A stretch of DNA of 64,000 bases from Caprimulgus europaeus. Taxonomy: Eukaryota > Chordata > Aves > Caprimulgiformes > Caprimulgidae. This document shows positions 12,501-24,500 of the stretch, in pieces. Position 1 is the first letter of the stretch. Each line of letters begins with the position of its first letter. Made by a program: the position numbers and the translations under genes. Below the pieces are notes generated by a model. The model was given only the letters and a program-made list of their open reading frames with translations. It had not been told where the DNA came from and did no database searches. Where the stretch lies: the NCBI GenBank assembly GCA_907165065.1, contig OU015551.1, forward strand, positions 682,001 to 746,000, written 5' to 3'.

Positions 12501-15500
12501 AAGCCCCAAATTCTATGTGATTCTCTTGATGCCACCCACCAGTGGCAAGTAAAGGGGAACAATCACTTTTCTGAACCTAATGGCTGCTGTGTTGGTAAAG
12601 CAGCCCAGTGTGTTGTCTTAATCAACACAAGGACACACTGCTCACTGGTGTTCAACTTGTTCATCACTGCTGCACAGAACCTCAAGGTTCATGAGCCTTT
12701 TGTCCTTTGTATTGGGTTTGCATGGCAAGGTTTTTGGTAGCAGTGGAGGGGGGACATGGGGTGGCTTCTGTGAGAGAAGCTGCCAGAAGCTTCCCCCATG
12801 TCTGACCCGACACAGCCAATGCCAGCGGCTACAGGAACGGACCCGCCGCTGGCCAAGGCCGAGCCAATCAGTGACGCCTCTGTGATAACATAATTAAGAA
12901 AAAAAAAAAGGAAGGGAGAAAAAAAGCTGCACACTTTGCAGCTGGAGAGAGGAGTGAGAAGATGTAAGAGAAGAGAAAACAACTTCGCAGACACCAAGGT
13001 CAGTGAAGAAGGAGGGGGAGGATGGGCTCCGGCGCCGGAGCAGAGATTCCCCTGCAGCCTGTGGTGAGGACCAGGGTGAGGCAGCTGTGCCCCTGCAGCC
13101 CATGGAGGTCCATGGTGAGGCAGCTGTCCCCCTGCAGCCATGGAGGTCCATGGTGGAGCAGATGTCCCCCTGCAGCCATGGAGGTCCATGGTGGAGCAGA
13201 TGTCCCCCTGCAGCCCATGGAGGTCCATGGTGGAGCAGATGTCCCCCTGCAGCCCATGGAGGTCCATGGTGGGGCAGCTGTCCCCCTGCAGCCCATGGAG
13301 GTCCATGGTGGAGCAGATGACCACCTGCAGCCCGTGGAGGACCCCACGCCGGAGCAGGTGGATGCTGAAGGAGGCTGTGACCCCGCAGGAAGCCCGCGCT
13401 GGAGCAGGTTCCTGTCAGGACCTGTAGCCCGTGGAGAGAGGAGCCCAGGCTGGAGCAGGTTCCTGTCAGGACCTGTAGCCCATGGAGAGAGGAGCCCAGG
13501 CTGGAGCAGGTTCCTGTCAGGACCTGTAGCCCGTGGAGAGAGGAGCCCACGCCGGAGCAGGTTTGCTGGCAGGACCTGTGACCCCGTGGGGGACCTGCGC
13601 TGGAGCAGCCCCTTCCTGCAGGACTGCACCCCATGGAATGGACCCAGACTGGAGCAGTCCCTTCCTGAAGGACTGCACCTCATGGAATGGACCCAGGCTG
13701 GAGCAGCTCGTGAGGAGCTGTCAGTCATGGGAAGGACTCACGTTGGAGCAGTTGGTGGAGGACTGTCCCCTGTGAGAGGGACCCCACGCTGGTGCGGGGG
13801 AAGGAGACCTCCCCCTGAGGAGGAAGCAGCGGCAGAAACACCGTGTGATGAACTGACCCCAACCCCATTCCCTGTCCCCTGTGCTGCTGGGGGAAGGAGG
13901 TGGAAATCGGGAAAGAGATTAAGCCCGGGAAGAAGGGAGGGATGGGGGAGGTGTTTTAAGATTTGGTTTTACTTCTCATTCTCCTCTGATTTTGATTTGT
14001 AATAAAATAAATTTGTTTTTTCCCCCAAGTCGAGTCTGTTTTGCCCGTGCCAGTAATTGCTGAGTGATCTCTCTCCGTCCTTATCTCCACCCACGAGCTT
14101 TTCGTTATAATTTTCTCCCCCTGCCCATTTGAGGAGGGGGAGTGATAGAGTGGGCTTTGGTGGGCATCCGGCCTCTAGCCAGGGTCAACCCACCACACCT
14201 TATAAGGACCTCCTTCTATTCTGCACCTCTGCAGCCCTTAGTGTCTCCAGAACCTTTCACTGCAGCTGCCATGGCAGTTTTCCACAGCACCTGACATGGT
14301 ATTTTCACTTATTATTCTCATACTATAGTTCTCACCCCATTATACTCAGGGCCTTGCACCTGCAAACCCTTATAGTGGTGTTGGGAAGCAACTACAACCA
14401 GCATGGGAATCACCCCCTCCCTCCTCTCTCCTGACTTCCTACCCTGTAGCTTTTGATTTACCCCAGAAGACCCAACAATACCCATGCACAAAGCCCAACA
14501 GCTGCTCAGTGCACAGCAGCTGCCCCTCAAAGCGTGTTTCACTCAGCATTAACAGCATCACAAGCAGAAAAATCCCAAACAAACCAAAACAGTGGGAAGT
14601 TTGAGCATACCCTGATGAAAACTACATCATTACTATAGGAAGAATATTATGGGGTACCACCTGCTCCACTGGAGAGGATGCCCAGGCAGAAGTGCCTGTC
14701 TGGGGAACTCCTGTCACTTGTCTTCCTGGCTGGCCCATGGGACATTTTCCCTTTTGCTCTGCCCTCCTCCAAAATAAAGTAACTGTCACCCTTAGCAGTA
14801 ACACTGTCAACTACAGACTCTGCTAATAAAGCCTGTCTCAACATCCTTCATGCAACACCAGGACCTCCAGGCACTTGTCTGCATAGCTGCTTTCTAGCCA
14901 CTCACCCTCCAGTCCTCATGACATGGGTTATCTCACTCCAGGTACAATTTATTTTTTGCTACTTAATTACAGCAGTAGTCTTTCATTAAACCTTAAAAAG
15001 CCATCAAAGTCATTCTGCTTAGATATTCAGATTTCAAAACTGACACTTGAATTTCAAGTAAACTTTTGCCTTCTCTTGCACTGTTAACAATACTGCTGCT
15101 ATGCTCAACACGGCATCAGAAAGCAACCTACTGTCTAATGGAGCTACTAAGAAAAACCCCCAACCCAAAACCACACCCAAACCCCACATGTCCTCACAAT
15201 CCCCAAACCCCACATGTCCTCACAATCCCCAAACCCCACATGTCCTCACAATCCCCAAACCCCACATAACCTCACAATCCCCAAACATCCTCCTCATTCT
15301 CTCAGTCAATATACCTTAAGATACATTTATATATCTTAAGATGCCAACAGTTACCTCAATACCTGCAGGAAGGAAGCGACTGGACTCGCTCTGCACAGAA
15401 CAGGGAAGACACTATTTCATTACTTTCCTTTCAAGATACTGAATAAAAAACTTTTATTGTTTTTTTAAGTGCAACTTTAATGCACTTAAATCCCTTTTCC

Positions 15501-18500
15501 TCCAGCTGAAGCTTTTTCAGCCCCTCATTACCAGCACTCTCCCTCCACCATTTCCTGCAGGGAATGTATTTAACACCTCTGGGTTTTTACCCCCACCAGC
15601 TTCTGTCTCTAGGTTCCTTTATGTGTTACCCACTCACTTCTGTTGCCTTTATGCTTTCCATCCTCACATTTCCCAACACCATTCCACATTCAATTGTCAG
15701 AAATCAGGACACCACCAGTAAAGCCATCATCCATGGAATGGGGATCATTTTTGGCTAGGCAGCCTGAGAAGGGAGACTGAACACATGCAATGAACTGCTC
15801 AGTTCACCCATCTCAAAACCAAAGCCTGTTCAGATAGCAGAAGGAATTCAACACATGCTTCCTAGCCCCTGGCCTGACAGGAGCACCAGTCAGATCTGGT
15901 GACAGCCACTGGAGGAGACAGCTTCTTTCCCCCCTCATAGAAGACAATTCCCTACTCTCCTGACCCACACCCAACACAGTGTGAGAGAGAAGCCTGCAGG
16001 AGGAAGATGTATTTCTTCATGCATCCTGATCAGATCAAAAAGCAGTATTTTGACTATCAGTCCACTGAACAGAAACACAAAAATTACAGGAATTGAATGT
16101 TTATAGTAGTGCTATGTCAGTGATGCCATTCCTAAGATTTTACAGCAAAACTAGAAATAAAGCTAGAAGGGCTAAAAGGAACCAGTGAGAGTAGTAGCAG
16201 CACTAAGCAATTTTTAAAATATATTTTGTGAGGGAAAATAGATATGAAAAACCATCCCAAGCTGTAGATTCAGTACAACTTTGTTACAGTTCTTGAGTTA
16301 GTAAAGATAAACAGAGAATACTATTGGGACAGTATGAAATCTACCACGACACCCAGAGTGCACTACCACAGTATGGACAGCCAAGGGGGCTATCACTGAT
16401 CAGACTGCACTCACATTACTCAGACTCTGTTCAGAGAACACTGTTTTAAAGTTTGTCACCTCAAGTGTCCTTCCAGTCCTTCCCAACTCACCTTGTCTTC
16501 AGAGTCAGAACTTTTCAGTGTTGCATTACTTAGTGATTCTGATGTGGCTGCAGAATCTGGTGGGATATTTACACCATTGGTGCCACTGCTGAGGACTGCA
16601 ATAAGGAATGAGAATGATGTCAGTTCTCTGGGTATTTAGACTGTTGTAAAAGTAGTAAGTTTTCTACAGCAAACTGCATGCTGTTTTCTTGTTTAAGTCC
16701 ATGAAGCATTGCAATGTAAACTACAGAGTGCCCACAGTATTTTGCAAGAGACAGGAGGACCACAGTTCAGCAATTCTTAGCAGAATCAAAATTCCAAATG
16801 CAGAAAAGTCATCAAAAAGTCACTTATTCTATACAAACACTGCAGGGACTCCAACATATACAGCTTCAAGCAATCACCCTGCTCACAGCCAGTAGGGCTC
16901 CTCTTTGGACTGATCTTACACACTGAACTCCCACTGAAAATTTGTACCCCAATATTAAGCCCTCTGTAAAGTCCAATCTGTGCCAATAGGCATGCCAAGA
17001 AATCAAGCTAGAAGTGTTTGATTCTATGCCAGGTTCAGCATTAACTGAGGTTACCTCTGTTTCAGTTCAACTGAACTTCCAAATAACAAGAGGTGACAGG
17101 CTGGGGAAACAGGAGTTTAGGAGACATGGACACCTTGAACAGCTTTTTTGTTTTAACTTCCAATTTTCAGTCATGTCTGTTTCTATTAGTGATACCAAAT
17201 TCTGTAACAATGCAATAAGCATAATATATGTGACCTAACTCAGAATTAAAAGTGTATCTCAAAGTCCCAACTCCAAAATGGTCCCCAAGCCTAGAGGCAG
17301 CTCCTAGTGATTCAGGCATTTGATGTCACTGTGCAGCTAGCCGAGTCTACCACTGCTGCTCAACTGCTCAGCAGGAGCTTATTACACCATGGTCAGTGCT
17401 GTCATTTGGGATTGCCAAGCCACACTCTTAAAAGTCTGTTTAGTCCAAAAATTAAGCATGGACTACAGCAAAGTTGGAGGCCTGGCAGTTTCAGACAGTC
17501 ATCCTACAAAAAACTGAAGGTTCAGCTGTGTTATCCCTCACAGACATGCTTAACATTTAAGTCCTTATCTGAAAGGAGAAGCCTAGGAAAAAAAAGGTGG
17601 ATGCTGACTAAAAACAAACCACTCCAGTACACAGGTATTTTATTTTTGTCCTCCTTCCATGATATTCCAGAAAACAAAAGTATTATTTACCCATCTGTGA
17701 GAAAGCTTTTGGCTGTGGCGCCTGTAGCACTGCCGGGCGTAGCACACTTCGCTGCTGTTCCTTCGGTTTCTGGCTGGGGAGACCTGCAAGCACAAAGTGT
17801 GTTCAAAAGTTATAAAGGTTTGAAGTTGAAAAATTCAACCTCTTCATCTCTGTAACTGCTTCCAACAGAACATACAATGGAAAACCAGACATTTTAAATG
17901 CTTCCATCCTCCTCTTCCCCATCGCTCACAGCCTCAAAATAGAATCAGTCACAAACAGGGAAGAATCTCCTTAAAATGCTCTTTTAAAATATATTCTCTA
18001 CCTTATCCAGGAAAGCACAGGAGAGCTTATGACAATGAACTCAGAAATAAAAGTAAAAATGTAAGAGAAATGAACAGCACACAAGCAATCCTACATTCAG
18101 ACATATTATTCAATTACAGATTCCAAGTTTCCTTTTCTCCTTCCAGTGAAGTCATTTCCAGATATCAATGCAATCAGATGTATTGATAGTGTAATGATCT
18201 TACACATTGTTTCATTTAACAACCTTTTATTTAACAGCCTTTTGGCTTGCTGAATTAACCTAGCCTCCTTGCTTTGCTATAGTAAGATACAGGGCACAAC
18301 AGCTCTCTAATTCTGCTCTGATTCAAAAAGCCAACTGGCCTTAAACCACGTAATTAAGAAAAATCCCATCTGAACATCAGCTCTAGAAGGCTGTGGCAAT
18401 CCCAGAGGGTTCTGTTTGCTTCATCAAACGAAATAAACTCTTGGTCCAGTAAAATACTGCAACAGAAGTTACTCATAGCAACTCAGATGAATATTTTGCA

Positions 18501-21500
18501 ACTAGTTCAGGCCACCCATACTCAAAGGACATGGCCACCAAACCTAACACCTAACTTAAGTTCAAAGGTTCATATGTCAGCTCAAAAAAACTTTTTTTTT
18601 TTAATTTACTACTCTTCCAGCAAACAAAATAACCAGCTTCCATATATAGATAACAAATAATAACTTCCATTACCAAAATAGTTCTGTTTTTTCTCCAACT
18701 GCAAAGGAGCTGCAATATTAAATGTCTTTCCCACACTGGCTGGGTCTACATCAAACAGGAAACTCAGAGCCAAACCACACAGCCAAGCTGCAGAGCAGCA
18801 CAGGCAGGATCAAGGACCCACCATCCATGCTACCATCAAAAGCCAAGGGAGTGGGGAGTGAACAACATTTCAGCCTTGGCTCCAGCCTGGTCCCAGCCCA
18901 TTCCTGGCTGGAACGTGGTCAGCGCGCTCCTGGAGCGCCCCTTTTGCTCCTGTTTGCTACCAAAGGAACCGAGTCCATGGAGCCCACAACCACTGTGAGG
19001 ATTGCATCAAAGCAGGCTCAGAGACACCTGGGAGATACATTTCAGAAACATGTGATGGATCCAAGCCAAAACCTGGATGTGTCCATACACAGCACACAGT
19101 GGCTATGGGCATCACCGCTCTGGAGAGGACAAGATTTTTTTCTGCATGAACACAGGTATTGCCACCTTCCAGGTACAACAGTAGCCCGAGGAAACTCCTA
19201 AATAAATAAAATGCACTGGTTTCTTTGTAGTGCTGCAAAAACACTACACTCACCTGCACTAGGTGCCTGACCATGGATAAGTATGGGTGGCTTCAGCCGG
19301 AATCCACTGCTCTTTTCCTCTAGAAGCAAAACCCAAAGTTACAAGGACATGGCTGGAACACGCTACAGACGTTCATTCAGTCAGAGAACTTCCACAGAAC
19401 CAATTCCCTTCTCCCAAAAGTCTGAGTTTCCAGCAATCATTACAGCAAATACACAAAGACAGAAACACAAGTTGTTGCAAGAGAAAAAAATAAACTGGAT
19501 AAAGATGAAACAGACCATTTTCACAACAGAGATGAGTTCCTTCTATGAAGGACTTGGAGGTTTTAAGTAAGAATCCAACTAAAGAAAGGACAATCAAAAG
19601 TACAACTGAACATGACAGCTGCTATCAAGCACCCAACTGCTAATTATCATAAATTAAATTGCTTAATATAAGTTCCTTGTAATTCCATTAGCTGTTACCT
19701 TATGCTTTCATAATATAAAGGTAAAAGAAACTCCTTTGTTGTACTCACCACAGCTGAGGCTTTTAGACAAAACACCAAAATCTCAGAAAAATAATATTCA
19801 TCAATCCACAGCTATTACAAATTGAGTTCCTAAGAACTTAAAAGGTAAAATTCTAAAATGTTTCCTTTTAGAGGCATAATGGCCATGCTCAGAATAAGAC
19901 AACTCAGCACTTTACCATCCTACTGTACTCCATTATCCTCAGGCCATTTAAGCATCAGACAACAATGTGCTATACAGCAATGCCAACACAACCACACCAC
20001 AGAACAACAGTGGTTAACAAAGTAAGTGGCACTGCCAACAGAAGGTCCACAGGTCATGGATGAACATCACAGTGACCACAGATTGTGGTTGATTTGATTT
20101 TCAATATCAAAAAACCAGTATCCAAAGTAGATAAATAAAAATTTCCCTTAAGTTTCACCTTCAGCTTAACAGGTGGGCAGAGTCACACTGCAGTCACACT
20201 GCAGTCTTCCACCACCACTCCCAAAGCATTTAAGAGTTTTGATATCTGTTATTTTAATAACCTCCAGCAAGCATGAAATCAAGCAATGAAGTGACCAAGA
20301 GAACAGCTGTAAGATCAGAACTGTCACCACTTCCATTCTCCTAGATAAGAGTCTCACTCCTGAAGGATCAGAGTGGTTTGGATTGTCACAGACAGACATC
20401 AGTTTGCTGAGAAAAAGCAGAAAAATGAGGAAGCTCACCTGGCTCTGAGTCAGAATTGCCTGTAGAGGGTTCACAGAAGCTTGATGGCATAAAGACGTTG
20501 TTCTTTGTTACTGCAGTCAAGGAAAAAGAAAAATAAAGAGAAGTTGTGCATATTGTTCTTAATTACAAACTCTGTTCCCAGACATATGGAGGCTGCAAAT
20601 TGAAAATAAGTTTTCTAGTTATTTGTTTTGTTTATTTTAATGTTTTAGTTTAGAAGAAAGAAAAACCTATTATAACCACAGAAGTAAACAGGTCATTGTC
20701 CATAAAATCCCCTTAGTATATCCTGAAACATAGGAAGAGCAAAGTTCATTTATTCTGGAGGGAAGATAAACACAGGATTCTCAGTGTGAATTTTATCTGA
20801 ACTAGGAATTAAAAGTGATGTTAGAACAAGCACCATGTTAGAAAACCATTCTACGATTCTATGATATAATGTAATTATAAAATATAAATAATACTTATTT
20901 CTGCAGAGAGGACAGAAACAAGTGTTAATGTCACTAACAGCTAAATAGCAGAAGCCAACACCTGGGCTCCTCAAAAGGCTGAAGAGTGACAGCACAGTTT
21001 GCACTAAGAGCTCAGCACCTTTCACCTGAACTGTCCTGCAAGGACAAAACTTCTACAGGAACAGAGGAGAGCACATCAGAGTCTTTGCAGGTGCCACACA
21101 GGAACATAACAGCCAGCAGAAGAACAAAAATGTTTGAAAGGAAGAGGCAGAGGACAGTGTTTCCTTTCCATCCTTTGCTGGGAGGTAGAGAAGAAACGAG
21201 TTTGGTCAAGGCCCTGCTCAGTAGCTGAATTACTTTTAGTTTTGCACAAAGAACCACAGACAAGGCAGGTTCTGACATACAGTGATCAGAGCAGGAGGTC
21301 GACGCATCAAGAGTCACAAGGCAACGACAGTAGGTTGGGGGTTTTTTATCCCTAACAGATCATCTTGCATGAGGTGAAGTATGACAACACTTACCAGCTC
21401 TTTTAGCTACTCTGAGGCTGTGGAAAAAGCTTAAGTATGTTGAAAGGAAAAAGGAAACCCATCTCTGAGCCCTGTTATACTCAAAGAGACAGCACTCGCC

Positions 21501-24500
21501 TTTTGCACTTCAGTTTTAGATTTTTTTTTCTTCTTTCTTTTAGTCCCATATTCTCTTTTTTATTATGGTCTGCCTTAAGCTTAAACATGATGCAGGTTTC
21601 ATATAGGGAAAATTTCCCTACCCTTGAGAGAAACATAACCACAGAAAAAATCTGCAAGGTTTGGGAAGTGAAAGATTTCAGTGACCAAGGCCATCAAACA
21701 CCGTCAGCAACATTCAAAGCTGCCTTTATGGAAGCTGCAATTCCAATCAAAACCATCACTGTTTAACACCACCACATATCAGAAGAGGACAAGGGAGTCA
21801 AACAGGGAATAAATAACCATACCCAGTCAAAATGCATCAGCCAAGCAGGTGTTTGAGAAAGTATGCTGGACTCCTGAAACATCCAGTGCCTAACCATGAA
21901 ACAGCCAAATAAATTGTTTTAATTGTTTTCCTCCACTACTTAAAAAACGGTAGCATTAAACAAAACCTGAGATATTAGAGATTCTAATCTCAAAAAGTAA
22001 AGGAATTACAGACTAGGAAAGTTAGAGACTATCATGAACCTAGGAATATAAGGTCCATTAAACAAGGAAGCTCCCAACAGGCTTGACAGGTTCTGTTTTC
22101 CTAACAGAAAATCTACAGACAAGAAAGCCCTATTCATGATTTTTGTGCAGTGTTCTCTTACCAAGAGTGATCAGCCAGCAGCAGCACTGGTCCCCTGAAC
22201 TGCACTTGATTAATGGGACTGTACCTGGGAAGCCACTAAGCTGCACACCAGAAAAACCCAGATCTGAAGGAGTTCTTCCTCTCTCTGACCTAGCACTGGT
22301 GGCATGAAATGATCCTGTGCCTATAAAATATCAGCAACTGCATTTTAAATTCCACAGTCACTTATTTCTTTAAATTAAAAGCAAAATAACTATGTTTTCA
22401 TCTTTTAGTCACATTTCCCAAGTGTCCTGTATGTTAGGGGAATATTTGTTACTGTTCTCTCCTTTACTCATTTTCTCATCCCCTTTATTTCAACTAAGAT
22501 GATGGGAACAAAGGAGCAGAATCTCCCAATCTGCTCCAAACTGACAGATCTGAACTGAAGTAATTCTCAACCAAAGCTAAAGACTTCATCTTGTCTGTGG
22601 GCACAAATTTTAGAGACCATTCCTATAGGTGAACACAAGTATCAAACATGAGCATTCCCATGTATGTGAGTGGCAAGAATTCACCCCTGGCCCTCCCAGT
22701 GGCTTTGCTGCCTTGGCTGTGCACAAACAGGCAGGGGTCACTCCCTCCCTCTTCCCTCTGCCAGGTGAGAATGGTGTGAAATGCACCGAATCCTCCCCAC
22801 TTTGAAAGGAATGGAGAAAGGGAGAGGACTGAAACAGCTCAAGCACAACTGGAGACTTGGCAGACTTGCCTGGCATCAGAGTAAGGAAAAGAAAAAAAGT
22901 AGGATTTGTATAAATTTAAGAAGTGACCTGATCACAACAAATCAAAAAAAAGATTTCTGGCAAATTCTTCAATTTCAGATTAAAAGCTGAAACTACAAAC
23001 ATAAATAAACTTACAACTAGAAAAATATGTTTAAAAAACACATCTATCAGTTCCTTTGGGCTTCACTGAATTTGCTAACACCAGAGCAAGTCAGAGGATG
23101 TAGTTGCTGTGGTCCTAAGCCAAAGCACAGCACGCTTTATCAGACTGCTGACATGACTGGAAAGTAAACAGCCTCAGAAGGGAGCCCACCTCTTGTACAG
23201 CATCACAACACCTACCTGACTGAGGAGGGAACTGAGTCAAAGATGAAGTTCTCTCACGCTTCACGGGTGGGCAGTAGTTCCCATCCTCTCGATCAGATTC
23301 TGTAGGGGAAGAAAAAGCAATTAGAGAAAATGCACAAAATCCTGGAGAGACATCCTCGTGGTTTTTAATCTTACAATCAAATCTCTTACCATCTCCATCT
23401 TCTGGACTCGATCCATCTGCTGATCTCTGAAATCAGATGACAGTGATAAAATAAAAATCACACAATGAACATTTCAATCTCTTTGGATGCATCTAATGCT
23501 TTAAGCATCAGTTTGGAGATTTTTTTTTCCTTCCTGTCAGTGATGTAGACTCCAGGTAAAGCATTGTTTTTATGATTTACATGTAGACATATCGAGCTGC
23601 ACTCTGACACTATTAAATTAAAAATATTCAATTTACAAATAAGATACTTGAAAATTCATACCCAAGCATTAACATCCTTAGAGACTATGTAACAATTATG
23701 CCAGTTATATTTTCTATATACTGGAAAAGATGATTTTCAAGTTTGGTTTGATTTTAGAAATATCACGGGACTTCCAGGCTTGTGAACAGACCCATTATTT
23801 GGGAGTTCATTCCAAAGCACTTTTCCTAATTAACATAACTGACATCAGTTCCTTCACCAGAAGGACAGTGTTGGAGGAGTGGCTTTCAAAGCCAAAGCCA
23901 TTCCTCCCATAAACCAGCACTGGGATTTATTTTTGGTCTTTTAGGAATTAGCAGTGGATAGTGACCTAGCACCTTCCACAGTAACAGGAACAACACAGGA
24001 AGCATCACAGGCTACCAACTATCACAATATTCCAGAAGTCTTTGAACAAAGGTTTCACATCTTTTCTGAGGATTTCTAGGTCTCTCTCCTCCTACTTCCT
24101 CCACCATTTACACTGCATTTTGCCTACACAATTAAGTTTAAGGGGTTTTCTGTTTTGTTTTACATTACTAGAAAAGTAAAGCTACCTTGCTAGGATCCTC
24201 ACGTCCCTTATTCCTGCAAAACACAATCCCACGCTGGAGTCCTTTGGCCATGGAAGGTGACCAGGGCAGCATCAGCACCTTCAGCTCATTGCAAAACCTC
24301 TTGACACACTGAACCTTCTCCCTAGTCCCACACTGTCCTTTCATCCTGCTCCTGCCCCAGGACACAGACAGACACCTCCCTCCCCTTCACAGAGCTTGGC
24401 TGGCTGGGCAGAACCCAGGGCAGCCCGAGAGCTCGTCCCTCCCCACGGCAACCAGTCACACTCCGGCAGGGAGAACAGGCAGACACATGAGGATGGGGCA

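Larger units (their letters stand above)
12708..14197 (+). mobile_element. Long avian endogenous-retrovirus LTR with internal tandem repeats (intron 9)
   Basis: The element starts TGTATTGGGTTTGCATGGCAA and ends CAACCCACCACA, which I recognise as a common avian long LTR. It has a TATA-like TAATTAAG near 12891, a purine-rich block, two tandem arrays and AATAAA near 14001 before the U5-like end. The sequence CCTT directly flanks both ends (12704-12707 and 14198-14201) and may be a 4-bp target duplication. No gag, pol or env is attached, so it is a solo LTR. It is antisense to RANBP3. Confidence 0.88.
11892..16491 (-). other. RANBP3 intron 9
   Basis: 4600 bp holding the 1.49-kb LTR at 12708-14197 and a 26-bp minisatellite near 15177. 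The rest shows nothing recognisable. Confidence 0.85.

Noticed and set aside
13000..14002. Open frames of 211-326 codons on both strands
   Set aside because: They follow the 39- and 51-bp tandem arrays of an LTR. Multiples of three keep every frame open, and the encoded repeats match no protein family.
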